Shown piece after piece: positions 17,447-26,712 of a stretch of 64,000 nucleotides of DNA (the stretch's first letter is position 1; every line of letters starts with the position of its first letter). The stretch is from a virus. Both the position numbers and the translations under genes were made by a program. The notes below the pieces were generated by a model that was not told where the DNA came from, made no database searches, and saw only the letters and a program-made list of their open reading frames with translations. The stretch covers positions 1 to 64,000 of IMG/VR virus record IMGVR_UViG_3300042465_004012. One strand, 5' to 3'.

Positions 17447-18678
17447 GTTACTTATTTAATGATACTGTTGGGTTCAAAGCAGATGCAGTGGATGCATTTA
17501 ATCGTCTTAAAGTTGCTAACCCATTCACAATCTTTGACAGTCAAAATAGATATCAACCCAATGACAAATGGGATTCCTTTGGTGTCACAGGTGGTACATA
17601 TTCTTATGCAATTACTGAAAGCGCACTAAACTTAATTGTTGGAACTACATTGGGTTCAAAATTTTCAAGAGAGACTAAAAGAGTATTTCCATACCAGCCT
17701 GGTAAATCTCTTTTGGTTCTAAACACATTTGCATTTAATCAACCAAAAGAAGGACTAAGACAAAGAATTGGATACTTCGGGCTTACTGGTGGTGCAACTT
17801 CTGGTGTTCCATATAATGGTGTATATCTTCAACAAAGTGGTCTGACATTAAGTATCGTAATGTCATCAGCATCATTAAATACCACAACTACAGTAAATCA
17901 AGCAGACTGGAACGGAGATAAGTTTAATGGAACTGGTGCTTCTGGACGTAACTTAGATGTTTCAAAAGCAAATATTTTATGGATGGATTTTGAATGGCTT
18001 GGTGTAGGTGATGTTCGTACAGGTTTCTTTGTTGATGGTAAACCTGTAATAGCACACACATTCCATAATGATAATATAAACACAACGACTTATATGACCA
18101 CAGCATGTCTTCCAATTCGTTATGAACTTGAGAATTTAACAGGTCAAACAGGAAGCAGTCAAGTAAAACAAATTTGTTCTTCTGTTATTTCAGATGGTGG
18201 ATATGAAGGTTTTAGCAGAAGGCATAACGTAACTCATAGTGGGTATTTAGCACATACATTGCCTACTCCAGGAGTATTGTATCCATTAATTGCTTTGAGA
18301 CTTAATTCTAGTAGACTCGATTCTATTATTATTCCATCAAATGTTTCTACAGCATTAGAACAAACTGGATCAAATAAACCAAACACGGTGCAATATAGAA
18401 TTCTACTAAATCCTACATTAACAGGAAATACTTGGACAACACATTATAGTGGAAATGTTGATTATAATATTACTGCTACAGGAGTTACTGGTGGAACTGA
18501 TATTGTTGGTGGGTACATTACCAGTGATGGAGCATTTACTATTGGTGAGGTAAATAGTTTTAATTTTCAATTAGGTAGAACTCAAGCAGGAGTCAGTGAT
18601 ATTATCTGTCTAGTTTTTATTCCCATTAATGCCAATTCCAACGTTTTCTCAGATTTTTCATGGTATGAAATCATCTAA
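17443..18678 (+). CDS. Virion structural protein, fibre-associated
   Basis: 411 residues from ATG 17443 (GGAG upstream; the longer frame from 17431 reads over the previous gene). The N-terminus FNRLKVANPFTIFDSQNRYQ is a conserved start for this family in aquatic T4-like phages. The middle is beta-rich and lectin-like (GKPVIAHTFHN). The C-terminus contains GTDIVGGYITSDGAFTI, a segment also present at the N-terminus of the protein at 23160. No catalytic motif. It is translated with the collagen fibre upstream, so a fibre or baseplate accessory role is likely. Confidence 0.65.
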   Translation: MSYLFNDTVGFKADAVDAFNRLKVANPFTIFDSQNRYQPNDKWDSFGVTGGTYSYAITESALNLIVGTTLGSKFSRETKRVFPYQPGKSLLVLNTFAFNQPKEGLRQRIGYFGLTGGATSGVPYNGVYLQQSGLTLSIVMSSASLNTTTTVNQADWNGDKFNGTGASGRNLDVSKANILWMDFEWLGVGDVRTGFFVDGKPVIAHTFHNDNINTTTYMTTACLPIRYELENLTGQTGSSQVKQICSSVISDGGYEGFSRRHNVTHSGYLAHTLPTPGVLYPLIALRLNSSRLDSIIIPSNVSTALEQTGSNKPNTVQYRILLNPTLTGNTWTTHYSGNVDYNITATGVTGGTDIVGGYITSDGAFTIGEVNSFNFQLGRTQAGVSDIICLVFIPINANSNVFSDFSWYEII

Positions 18679-18688
18679 GTATTAACAC

Positions 18689-19762
18689 ATGGCACTAGAT
18701 TTCCCTACATCACCAGCACTGAATGAAATATACACTTCTGGTGTTTTTTCATGGAAATGGAATGGTAGTGCTTGGAATGTTTATAACACGACTACCGCCA
18801 CTATCGGAGCTACCGGAGCTACCGGTCCTCAAGGTAATACTGGTGGTACTGGTCCTCAAGGTATTCAAGGTAATACTGGTGCAACTGGTAACACGGGTGC
18901 TACCGGTCCTCAAGGTAATACTGGTGCTACTGGTCCTCAAGGTAATACTGGTACCAATGGAACAATTGGTATAAATGGTAACACTGGTGCTACTGGTCCA
19001 ACAGGTCCTCAAGGTATCTCAGGTGCAATAAGTTTCACCTCATCAACCACAGCACCAGCAGGAGCCACATACGGTGATATGTGGTTCAACACCACAAGCG
19101 GAAATATATTTGTTTATATTACAGACGGAACATCTTCCTATTGGGTTGAACCATTTGGTCCTCAAGGAGCAACTGGTGCGGCAGGGATTGGTGATGCAAA
19201 TGGAGCAACTGGTCCTCAAGGTAACACAGGAGCAACTGGTCCTCAAGGTGCAACAGGATCGCAAGGTGCAACAGGTGCTACTGGTGCAACGGGTTCTCAA
19301 GGTGCAACTGGTCCTCAAGGTGCAACAGGTGCTACTGGTGCAACGGGTTCTCAAGGTGCAACTGGTCCTCAAGGTGCAACAGGTGCTACTGGTGCAACGG
19401 GTTCTCAAGGTGCAACTGGTCCTCAAGGTGCAACAGGATCGCAAGGTGCAACGGGTTCTCAAGGTGCAACAGGTGCTACTGGTGCAACGGGTTCTCAAGG
19501 TGCAACTGGTCCTCAAGGTGCAACAGGATCGCAAGGCAACACAGGTGATACTGGTTCAACAGGACCGCAAGGCAACACGGGTGCAACTGGTTCAACAGGA
19601 CCGCAAGGCAACACGGGTGCAACTGGTCCTCAGGGTGTAACAGGTGCTACTGGTCCTCAAGGTGCGACTGGTCCTGTTGGAGACTATGTAATCTCAGTCA
19701 ACGGTATGACAGGAGCAGTTCAATACATCACGGACTTCAAGAGAGGATGGTTCATGTTATGA
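18689..19762 (+). CDS. Collagen-like tail fibre with shared N-terminal adapter
   Basis: 357 residues. The N-terminal module [15 protein letters not shown]...WKWNGSAW is shared with the genes at 20652, 22268 and 26713. It continues with [10 protein letters not shown]-type collagen repeats, a small beta module ([20 protein letters not shown]), a second repeat block with four perfect 54-bp units, and an end motif [14 protein letters not shown]. The stop (TGA 19760-19762) overlaps ATG 19759 of the next frame, which carries what looks like the missing tip domain. A weak CTAAGTA element at 18675-18681 precedes the start. Confidence 0.75.
   Translation: MALDFPTSPALNEIYTSGVFSWKWNGSAWNVYNTTTATIGATGATGPQGNTGGTGPQGIQGNTGATGNTGATGPQGNTGATGPQGNTGTNGTIGINGNTGATGPTGPQGISGAISFTSSTTAPAGATYGDMWFNTTSGNIFVYITDGTSSYWVEPFGPQGATGAAGIGDANGATGPQGNTGATGPQGATGSQGATGATGATGSQGATGPQGATGATGATGSQGATGPQGATGATGATGSQGATGPQGATGSQGATGSQGATGATGATGSQGATGPQGATGSQGNTGDTGSTGPQGNTGATGSTGPQGNTGATGPQGVTGATGPQGATGPVGDYVISVNGMTGAVQYITDFKRGWFML
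19265..19516 (+). repeat. Tandem 54-bp collagen-coding repeats
   Basis: Three identical 54-bp units run 19265-19318, 19319-19372 and 19373-19426; after a 36-bp diverged spacer a fourth identical unit is at 19463-19516. Each codes for six Gly-X-Y triplets ([18 protein letters not shown]). Identity at silent positions points to recent copy-number change. Confidence 0.9.
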
Positions 19763-20646
19763 GGCGATGGAGACTCAATTCAGGATACTGCGGCAACACA
19801 GACCAACGCCGTACCACAGCAGGAACAATTCCTGCTATGAAGCATTACATGGAGAGGGATTTGGGGTTGTTTAGCACGCTTTGGACTCCCCAACAAATCT
19901 CAACAGTATTTTGGTTGGATGCTGCACAATCTTCAACCCTCACAATTTCTACAGGTGTTTCCACATGGGCTGATAGAAAAGGTGGTGGAGTAAATGCTGT
20001 GCAAGCAACATCAGCAAATCAACCAGCATACTCTGCAACCGCCTTTCCTGGTTCATTGCCTGGAGTTTTGTTTGATGGTTCCAACGATGCTATGGATATT
20101 TCCACCACAGCAATGCAAAATCAAACACACGGAGTGTATTGGGTATGGTCAAGAAGTGGAGCAGGAAGTGTTGGTGATGCCTATAAACCATCAATAGGCG
20201 TTTTGGCTTCAGCAGGACAAGGAACAGATCGTGGAGCCTTACACTATGTAAAAAACACTAATAATTTTGGTGCTTGCTATCCATATTACCAAGGGGCTGC
20301 ATTAGCAAATTATGATTTGAGTAGCGGAACTGCATATTCCAATAATGTTGGTAACATAATGGCATTTCAAAGCAATACCACGGGATGGGGTGTGTGGAGA
20401 AACGGAACCTTGGAAAGCACCACTAACACTATTGCAACACCAGACAACACCAATGTTGGTTATTCATTAGCAAGACAATATACTGTCAATAGAGCATCCA
20501 ACATAGTAATTGCAGAGGTCATAATGGTGCAATCTACAAACACCACGACCAGACAACTCATTGAAGGCTATCTTGCATGGAAATGGGGACTGCAAGGCAG
20601 TCTTCCTGTGGGTCATCCGTATCTAAACTCAGCACCAACAGCATAA
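19759..20646 (+). CDS. Fibre tip/receptor-binding protein, lectin-like
   Basis: 295 residues from ATG 19759, which overlaps the upstream fibre stop as ATGA (an ATG at 19747 is also possible). It begins [18 protein letters not shown]...[16 protein letters not shown], a segment about 95 bp long at DNA level that is nearly repeated at 20826 inside the next gene. The rest ([17 protein letters not shown]...[16 protein letters not shown]) is a laminin-G/concanavalin-like jelly roll seen in phage adhesins. It is either a separate, coupled protein or the tip of the upstream fibre joined by -1 frameshift. Confidence 0.65.
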   Translation: MRRWRLNSGYCGNTDQRRTTAGTIPAMKHYMERDLGLFSTLWTPQQISTVFWLDAAQSSTLTISTGVSTWADRKGGGVNAVQATSANQPAYSATAFPGSLPGVLFDGSNDAMDISTTAMQNQTHGVYWVWSRSGAGSVGDAYKPSIGVLASAGQGTDRGALHYVKNTNNFGACYPYYQGAALANYDLSSGTAYSNNVGNIMAFQSNTTGWGVWRNGTLESTTNTIATPDNTNVGYSLARQYTVNRASNIVIAEVIMVQSTNTTTRQLIEGYLAWKWGLQGSLPVGHPYLNSAPTA

Positions 20647-20651
20647 ACACC

Positions 20652-21599
20652 ATGCCCATACAATTTCCAACATCTCCGTCAGTAAACCAAGAATACACCT
20701 ACGAAGGAAAGGTGTGGGCATGGGATGGTTCTTCATGGGTTGGTGTGCGTCAAGAAACAGGAATACAAAAGAGCAACATATGGTCAAAGCAGAACTTGCT
20801 TGTTCCGAATCGCAAGTTTGGTTTGAATTCAGGATACTGTGGCAACACAGATCAACGCCGTACAAAGGCAGGAACCATTCCTGCTCTGAAGCATTACATG
20901 GAGAGAGATTTAGGGATGTTCTTTACCTCAAGTGATGATTATTACAATTTTGTTACTCTTTTGCTTCATTGCGATGGAGCCAACAACAGCACCACAATTA
21001 CCGATAGTAGTTCATCACAAGTAACCGTAACTGCTCAAGATAATGCAAAAATCAGCACCGCACAAAGTAAGTTTGGCGGATCGTCTTTGCTGCTAGATGG
21101 CACAGGAGATTTTGGTCTAATCAATACTCAAATGACCAACTTTGAATATTCTGGTGATTTTACAATTGAGGGTTGGTGGCGGTTTAATGCGAACAATGTG
21201 GGCTATCAGGGTCTTATTGGTTCAGCAGTAGGTGGAGATCAAACAGGTTGGGCTTTGATTGCCGAAACCAATAACACATTGAATTTTTATGGATCTAGCA
21301 CAACTTCTTGGAATACTATTGTAACTTCTACTCAGGTTCCCACAATAAACACTTGGCATCACATTGCTGTTTGTCGTTCAGGAAGCACAGTTCGTTTATT
21401 TTACAACGGCACACAAATTGGGTCATCAACATCGTCCAATTTCATTCGTTCTGGAACCTCATTACGAGTCGGTGGCTATCAATTTTTTCCAGGCGGTGCG
21501 AGAAGTTTCAATGGTTATATTGACGAACTTCGGATTACCAAAGGATTTGCCAGATACACAGCCAACTTTACGCCGCCAACACAAGCATCAACACCATAA
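20652..21599 (+). CDS. Tail fibre/adhesin with adapter, LNSGYC module and LamG-like tip
   Basis: 315 residues from ATG 20652. The adapter MPIQFPTSPSVNQEYTYEGK...WAWDGSSW is followed directly by [21 protein letters not shown] and [13 protein letters not shown], then a LamG/concanavalin-like domain (LLLHCDGANNSTTITDSSSS, HHIAVCRSGSTVRLFYNGTQ). Here adapter and tip are in one frame, unlike the preceding pair. The LamG fold often binds sugars. Virion location is inferred from the module architecture. Confidence 0.75.
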   Translation: MPIQFPTSPSVNQEYTYEGKVWAWDGSSWVGVRQETGIQKSNIWSKQNLLVPNRKFGLNSGYCGNTDQRRTKAGTIPALKHYMERDLGMFFTSSDDYYNFVTLLLHCDGANNSTTITDSSSSQVTVTAQDNAKISTAQSKFGGSSLLLDGTGDFGLINTQMTNFEYSGDFTIEGWWRFNANNVGYQGLIGSAVGGDQTGWALIAETNNTLNFYGSSTTSWNTIVTSTQVPTINTWHHIAVCRSGSTVRLFYNGTQIGSSTSSNFIRSGTSLRVGGYQFFPGGARSFNGYIDELRITKGFARYTANFTPPTQASTP

Positions 21600-21602
21600 A
21601 TA
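21596..21602 (+). promoter_or_regulatory. Late-type promoter (ATAAATA)
   Basis: ATAAATA overlaps the preceding stop; predicted start near 21608 with GAAGGA in the 13-nt leader of the gene at 21621. Confidence 0.6.
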
Positions 21603-21620
21603 TCATAGAAGGAACATCGT

Positions 21621-21944
21621 ATGCCAGACATATACACAAATTACGCCACATCCATCACAGGCTCAACAGCAGCCACTACGATCTATGCGGGAATCACAGG
21701 AACCGCAATCGTGAACGGCATTCACATTGCCAACAGCAATACAACTGTAGCAAACTCCGTGTCCGTGCAACTCTTCAAGGGCGCAACGGGATATTTTATT
21801 GTTCGTGGTGCTGCGGTTCCCATTCAGTCCACCTATCAGGCATTGGATACTCCCATTCCTCTCACAACGGGAGACAGTCTGAGAGCCACACAGGGAACAA
21901 CCGCAGGATTGGACATCATCGTATCAGTATTGGAGTCAACATAA
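21621..21944 (+). CDS. Small virion-associated protein, unknown
   Basis: 107 residues, Thr/Ala/Ile-rich and probably all-beta (ITGTAIVNGIHIANSNTTVA). No known motif. The composition resembles small beta-sandwich proteins encoded beside fibre genes. It is under a late-type promoter with a good ribosome-binding site and shares a base with the next start (TAATG). Function unknown. Confidence 0.6.
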   Translation: MPDIYTNYATSITGSTAATTIYAGITGTAIVNGIHIANSNTTVANSVSVQLFKGATGYFIVRGAAVPIQSTYQALDTPIPLTTGDSLRATQGTTAGLDIIVSVLEST

Positions 21945-22246
21945 TGGCACTACAACAAATTATTCAACATCCAACAGGAACCTATTCGCAATATTGGAAG
22001 ATTCGTACTCTGAATCTGAATCATACCGCCAAGACAGGTACAGTTATTTTAGATGGATATGTTTCTGAACAAGCAAGAATAGACAATAAGATTCCTCTTG
22101 ATGAAAGAACCATCAATGTGTTTGATTTTGATGTGTGGTTTGCACCTGCTATTATTGATGTTGCGGGAATGAATGAGGTAAAATCTGCATATGAATTTAC
22201 AAAGTCTATTCCGAATGGTGAATTTGTTGGATCAACAGACGTTTAA
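21944..22246 (+). CDS. Small fibre-region protein, paralogue of 31261-31578
   Basis: 100 residues. It shares an overall plan with the protein at 31261: start MALQQIIQHPTGTYSQYWKI versus MALQKSITSESGVTTEYWKL, a central LDGYV, and an end EFVGSTDV versus EFTGAIDV. No catalytic motif; probably a small beta protein of the virion. Two late-type promoters bracket it. Confidence 0.6.
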   Translation: MALQQIIQHPTGTYSQYWKIRTLNLNHTAKTGTVILDGYVSEQARIDNKIPLDERTINVFDFDVWFAPAIIDVAGMNEVKSAYEFTKSIPNGEFVGSTDV

Positions 22247-22253
22247 ATCTGAC

Positions 22254-22260
22254 ATAAATA
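22254..22260 (+). promoter_or_regulatory. Late-type promoter (ATAAATA), near-leaderless
   Basis: ATAAATA ends eight bases before the GTG start at 22268, so the predicted start (about 22266) leaves only two leader bases and no ribosome-binding site. Confidence 0.6.
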
Positions 22261-22267
22261 TTAGAAC

Positions 22268-23143
22268 GTGGCAATAGATTTTCCTTCATCACCAGCACTG
22301 TACCAAATTTATGTATTTGGTGGTCGTTCATGGCAATGGAACGGTATTGCTTGGGATATTTACAGTACTGTAAGTGGTGATGTTGTAACAACCCTTAATG
22401 GTTTAACTGGTGGCGTAAGTCTTGCTGCTGGGTCAAATGTTACTTTAACTCCAGTTGGCAATACTATTACTATTGCATCTTCTGGAGGTGGTGGCGGTGG
22501 TGGTGGAACATATTTTAATTTTACTGAAGGTATTACCGTTGCAGCTGGTCCTACGGCTGGTGATAGATGGTTTGATACAAATACAGGAAAATTATTCACT
22601 GCAATAACTGATGGTGCTTCTCGTATTTGGATTGAATTTGGTGCTGGTTCTCAGGGTATTGCGGGTGCTACTGGGTCTATTGGTGCTACTGGAGCAACAG
22701 GTCCTCAAGGTGCTACTGGGTCTATTGGTCCTACTGGGTCTATTGGTGCTACTGGAGCAACAGGTCCTCAAGGTAATACTGGGTCTATTGGTGCTACTGG
22801 GTCTATTGGTGCTACTGGGTCTATTGGTGCTACTGGAGCAACAGGTCCTCAAGGTAATACTGGGTCTCAAGGTAATACTGGGTCTATTGGTGCTACTGGA
22901 GCAATAGGTCCTCAAGGTAATACTGGGTCTATTGGTGCTACTGGAGCAACAGGTCCTCAAGGTAATACTGGTCCTGTTGGAGATTATGTAATCTCATTCA
23001 ACGGACTCACAGGTGCTGTAAATTTTGTAGCCGGTACAAATATTACTATAACTCCAGCAGGTAATACACTCACAATTGCATCTTCTGGTGGCGGTGGTGG
23101 GGTAGATGCTGCCTTTGTGATTGCGATGGCAACTGTGCTATAA
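22268..23143 (+). CDS. Collagen-like tail fibre with shared adapter, GTG start
   Basis: 291 residues. GTG start gives MAIDFPSSPALYQIYVFGGR...WQWNGIAW, the same adapter as at 18689. It continues with a Gly-rich hinge (SSGGGGGGGG), the beta module TAGDRWFDTNTGKLFTAITD, collagen triplets ([12 protein letters not shown] and GNTGSIG), then GDYVISFNGLTGAV and a short tail. It is shorter than its siblings and lacks a recognised tip domain; the tip may be supplied by the next gene. The late promoter just upstream leaves almost no 5' leader. Confidence 0.7.
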   Translation: MAIDFPSSPALYQIYVFGGRSWQWNGIAWDIYSTVSGDVVTTLNGLTGGVSLAAGSNVTLTPVGNTITIASSGGGGGGGGTYFNFTEGITVAAGPTAGDRWFDTNTGKLFTAITDGASRIWIEFGAGSQGIAGATGSIGATGATGPQGATGSIGPTGSIGATGATGPQGNTGSIGATGSIGATGSIGATGATGPQGNTGSQGNTGSIGATGAIGPQGNTGSIGATGATGPQGNTGPVGDYVISFNGLTGAVNFVAGTNITITPAGNTLTIASSGGGGGVDAAFVIAMATVL

Positions 23144-23146
23144 ATA
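23139..23146 (+). promoter_or_regulatory. Consensus late promoter TATAAATA
   Basis: Full T4-type TATAAATA overlapping the fibre stop codon; drives 23160. Predicted start near 23152. Confidence 0.7.
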
Positions 23147-23159
23147 GAGAGGAACACAA

Positions 23160-23789
23160 ATGAAAAGATTAGTCGGAACAGATATAGTAGGTGGATACAT
23201 CTTTGATCCAGCAGCCAAGACCGTAACTTTTACAGGTCTTCAATATACTATTACATTAGCCAATATTCTTCTTATTACCAATACCACTGCAAACACAATA
23301 ATTTATAATTTTGCTGATTCAACAAATGGTGCAGTAAGTTTTGCTAACAATGTATTGACTTTAGATTATAATTCAGTCTCCATGAATGCAACTGATGCAT
23401 TGCAAATTTACATTGATGTTGAAAGTTATGAAGAAAGCCTAGCAACACTTCTTCGCCGCATGAATAAATTGCTCGAAAGCAATGCTGTTGTAGATAGCAA
23501 ACTTCGACAAAGAGTTACGATTGAAGCAATTGGTGCAAACAATTCATCCAACCCAACTGAACTTAATACAACTATTCCTGTTTCGGGAACAGTTACCGCC
23601 ACAGCCAATGTGAACAATGCTGTAACCGCTACAACATTCAACAACTCAGCAGTAAATCCATATACTCTATCGACATCACAGGCAGTAGGATTGGTTTCAG
23701 AAGGTCCAGTACATCAATTATGGCGTGTAGCCAATGACGCTCAAGCCTGTTATGCATCCGCAATTCGATCTAAACTTTCATTTACATAA
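23160..23789 (+). CDS. Virion structural protein with GTDIVGGYI segment
   Basis: 209 residues. The N-terminus MKRLVGTDIVGGYIFDPAAK shares GTDIVGGYI with the C-terminal part of the 17443 protein, so one protein carries as a domain what the other has alone. A helix (YEESLATLLRRMNKLLES) divides two beta-rich parts; the second is Thr/Val/Ala-rich (VSGTVTATANVNN). Probably a fibre accessory or tip protein; no enzymatic motif. Confidence 0.6.
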   Translation: MKRLVGTDIVGGYIFDPAAKTVTFTGLQYTITLANILLITNTTANTIIYNFADSTNGAVSFANNVLTLDYNSVSMNATDALQIYIDVESYEESLATLLRRMNKLLESNAVVDSKLRQRVTIEAIGANNSSNPTELNTTIPVSGTVTATANVNNAVTATTFNNSAVNPYTLSTSQAVGLVSEGPVHQLWRVANDAQACYASAIRSKLSFT

Positions 23790-23801
23790 TTAAGGAAATA
23801 T

Positions 23802-26699
23802 ATGGCAGTAACAAATTTATTAAAAACACAAGTAGATCAACCAGTATTCGAATGGATGCGTTTTGCTCCTACAGCAACAAGCAGCACCGCTACTTTGTTG
23901 TCCTCTGATGCCAGTGCGCGATATATGTACTACATTGTCGGTCAGGCAATGTTCAGATATGATACCTATAGTGATTCATGGCAAGAATGTGCTGCACCAA
24001 ATATTGCTCCTGCCACTGCCGTTACCGGAAAATATGCTGCATTCTCTGGACGCAGAGGACATACAATCAGTGCAACTTCCACCACGATAACAATTGGTGG
24101 ACTTGGTAGACTGGGGAATGTTTGTGTAGGAAATAAAATTAGAATTCTTTATGGTACTGGTGCAGGACAAGAAAGAACAATTACTGCTTGCTCGGATGGA
24201 GTGATTCACGACAATGGTTTGGCAACAACTGCCAGCGCAACTCAAATCGGTGACTCTACCAAAAAATGGAGAGTTAATCAATGGGACGGTTACAACTGTC
24301 GTTTGACATTCAGTACTGGTCAGTCTCAAGTAAGAACAATTCTTTACAATGATACAACCACTCTGACATTCTCTGATACCAACCATCAAGCAGTAGATTC
24401 TTTTAACAATACTGGTTTTTCTGCCGTAACCCCCTTTGCAGTACCAGTAACAACTGCGGGTTCGCAAACTAACTTTGTAATTGAATCCAGTGAATTAACT
24501 GTAGATTCGGCTTGGACAGTTACTCCTGATGCAAGTTCAATATACCAAATAATGACGGGTGGAATTTGGCTGATGACAGCCGCAGCAGCCACACCATTTG
24601 CTGCGTTTCAATATTATGATATTCTTTTGGACTCTTGGTTCACAAAAACTCCTTCCGGTCCAATGCATCATGCTGCTTCCTTGGGTACGGATTTTACAAT
24701 TGACAGAACAGGTGAGGCTGGTGGAGTATTTATTAGCGGTGTGACTGCTTCTTCTGCTGCTGCAAAAACATTGGTTCAAAGCGGAGCAACTTATGCATAC
24801 GACCGCTATGCAAATTATCAGTTGAGAATTGTTTCTGGTCAAGGAATTGGACAACGAAGAAGAATTGCTGCAAACTCATCAGATACTTTTTATGTTGAAA
24901 AGAAATGGGATATTACTCCAGATAACACATCGGGTTATGCAATATACGGAGATACCGACAAAATATGGCTTGCTGGAAACGCTTCATCAGCAATGTATCA
25001 ATATTCGGTTGATCATGATTTGTGGACAAGTGCGCCAATAGTAGATACTGGTGTCGCTAGACAAATTTCTGCAACTCCTGCTGCGGGAAATACTGGTTTG
25101 TATGGACCACCACATGAAGGATATGCAATAACCAGTATTACTTATAATGCAACTGGTGTATTAACTACCTCAGTAAATAGCGCTGGCGGTACATATGCCG
25201 TAGGTGATTTGGTAACTTTAACAACTACTGGATCGAATGCACAGGCTTATGTTACCGGAATTACAGGAAACGGAGCAGTAACAGGATTGCAACTAGCTTT
25301 TTCTGGAACAAATTATGGTGCTGCTACAACCAGTGCGGTCTCTGGTGGTGCGGGTACAGGCTTGATTTTAAACATTACTACAGGAAAAGTAGGAAACGTA
25401 GTTTCAGCAGTAAATCACGATTTCAGGCATGGTGAATCTGTTATTATTGCTGGTTGTGCCACAGAAACAACCTTTAATAATACATTTGCAGTAATAGGAA
25501 CTAATTCTCTAACCGCATTTAGCATTGCTGCAAATGCTAGCGCAACACAAAGCCCAACTGCAGCTAGTTCACTCACCACATCTTTGATTGTAGATGCTGC
25601 TCAAAACTGGAATACAAACGAGCATGTCGGAAGAGTGGTATTCGTGCAAACAGCGGGAACGTCACCAACTAACGCGGGTGCCAGACGTATCACCGCAAAC
25701 ACTGCAACAACATTAACTTTGTCGTCTGTAATTTCAGTGATGGCAAACGGAACATCTCGTTATGTGATTCAAGAAGCACGACCATTCGGTGCAATGTGCA
25801 TTGATAAAGTGGTAGAAAGATCTCCGTTAGGTTGGGCGACTTCAGGATCATCGACAACTTTGGTTGACACAACCAAAAACTGGAGAATCAATCAATATCA
25901 AAACTGCCGTGTCAGAATTGTTTCAGGAACGGGAGAAGGAAATGATGTTGTAATCACTTCCAATACTGCAACAACTCTAACTGTGGCTTCTTGGAACGTT
26001 GCAACACCAGATACAACTTCAAAGTATGAGATTATGGACTCGTATGGAATAGTAACTACTGGTGCAGGAACAACAACTGTTACTGATGCAAATAAAAATT
26101 TCCCAACAAACTATCTGGCAGGAAAAAGAATTCGTTATATTGCTGGAACCGCTTCTTCTTCTGCTGGTGCAGCAACAGTAGAAGTTTCAGTAACATCAAA
26201 TACTGCAACAGTAATTACTGTACCTACATTGACTTCCAATGCCACAGATACATTCTATGCAATTTATGAAATTCCAGCAAGAAGCACAGGTATTGATATA
26301 AAATGGCTGTTTGGTCTTTCCGATGTGAATAAAAAAGGAAGATGGTTGATTTCTCCCCGTGGTGGTGCTTCAAATATTTTTGATATATTTGATATCCCAA
26401 CATCAACTTGGGAACTCACGCCATTCATTACACCAATTACAACTACTTTGACTACAGGTTCCATGTATACATATGACGGAGTTGATTCGTATTACTTCAC
26501 CAAAGACGCTACAAACCGTATTTATCAACTAGACCTTTCTAAGTTCCAAGTAGAAACAGCAACATCTATTCCGTATGCTCATAGCACAGCAACCCTCAGC
26601 AATAAATTTGAAATTGTAAAAACTGTTGATGGTTTAACATATCTGTACGTCATGCGTCATACTGGTCAGGAAATGTGGCGTACTCTTAAGTTCTGGTAA
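23802..26699 (+). CDS. Large repeat-containing virion protein
   Basis: 965 residues. It contains at least five related beta modules of roughly 50-60 residues with the pattern K-N-W-R-x-N-x-(6)-R-(I/V)-x-S-G-x-G then I-x-x-N-T-A-T-T-L-T (for example KNWRINQYQNCRVRIVSGTG and TSNTATTLTVASWNVATPD). Flanking parts include aromatic, kelch-like segments (MFRYDTYSDSWQECA, MYQYSVDHDLWTSA). Probably an elongated fibre, spike or baseplate wedge protein. No enzyme motif is seen. Next to the other late fibre genes. Confidence 0.65.
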   Translation: MAVTNLLKTQVDQPVFEWMRFAPTATSSTATLLSSDASARYMYYIVGQAMFRYDTYSDSWQECAAPNIAPATAVTGKYAAFSGRRGHTISATSTTITIGGLGRLGNVCVGNKIRILYGTGAGQERTITACSDGVIHDNGLATTASATQIGDSTKKWRVNQWDGYNCRLTFSTGQSQVRTILYNDTTTLTFSDTNHQAVDSFNNTGFSAVTPFAVPVTTAGSQTNFVIESSELTVDSAWTVTPDASSIYQIMTGGIWLMTAAAATPFAAFQYYDILLDSWFTKTPSGPMHHAASLGTDFTIDRTGEAGGVFISGVTASSAAAKTLVQSGATYAYDRYANYQLRIVSGQGIGQRRRIAANSSDTFYVEKKWDITPDNTSGYAIYGDTDKIWLAGNASSAMYQYSVDHDLWTSAPIVDTGVARQISATPAAGNTGLYGPPHEGYAITSITYNATGVLTTSVNSAGGTYAVGDLVTLTTTGSNAQAYVTGITGNGAVTGLQLAFSGTNYGAATTSAVSGGAGTGLILNITTGKVGNVVSAVNHDFRHGESVIIAGCATETTFNNTFAVIGTNSLTAFSIAANASATQSPTAASSLTTSLIVDAAQNWNTNEHVGRVVFVQTAGTSPTNAGARRITANTATTLTLSSVISVMANGTSRYVIQEARPFGAMCIDKVVERSPLGWATSGSSTTLVDTTKNWRINQYQNCRVRIVSGTGEGNDVVITSNTATTLTVASWNVATPDTTSKYEIMDSYGIVTTGAGTTTVTDANKNFPTNYLAGKRIRYIAGTASSSAGAATVEVSVTSNTATVITVPTLTSNATDTFYAIYEIPARSTGIDIKWLFGLSDVNKKGRWLISPRGGASNIFDIFDIPTSTWELTPFITPITTTLTTGSMYTYDGVDSYYFTKDATNRIYQLDLSKFQVETATSIPYAHSTATLSNKFEIVKTVDGLTYLYVMRHTGQEMWRTLKFW

Positions 26700-26702
26700 A
26701 TA
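26696..26702 (+). promoter_or_regulatory. Late-type promoter variant (GTAAATA)
   Basis: GTAAATA followed by GTATTAACACATG; the same GTATTAACACATG leader precedes the adapter gene at 18689. Predicted leader is about five bases. Confidence 0.4.
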
Positions 26703-26712
26703 GTATTAACAC

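Noticed and set aside
19043-19534. 163-residue reverse frame across the collagen gene
   Set aside because: Cys/Thr/Arg repeats mirror the sense Gly-X-Y repeats; it has no start signal and is a shadow.
18800-19680. Regular repeats that might be a CRISPR array
   Set aside because: Repeats keep the Gly-X-Y frame, vary without unique spacers, and lie in a coding gene.
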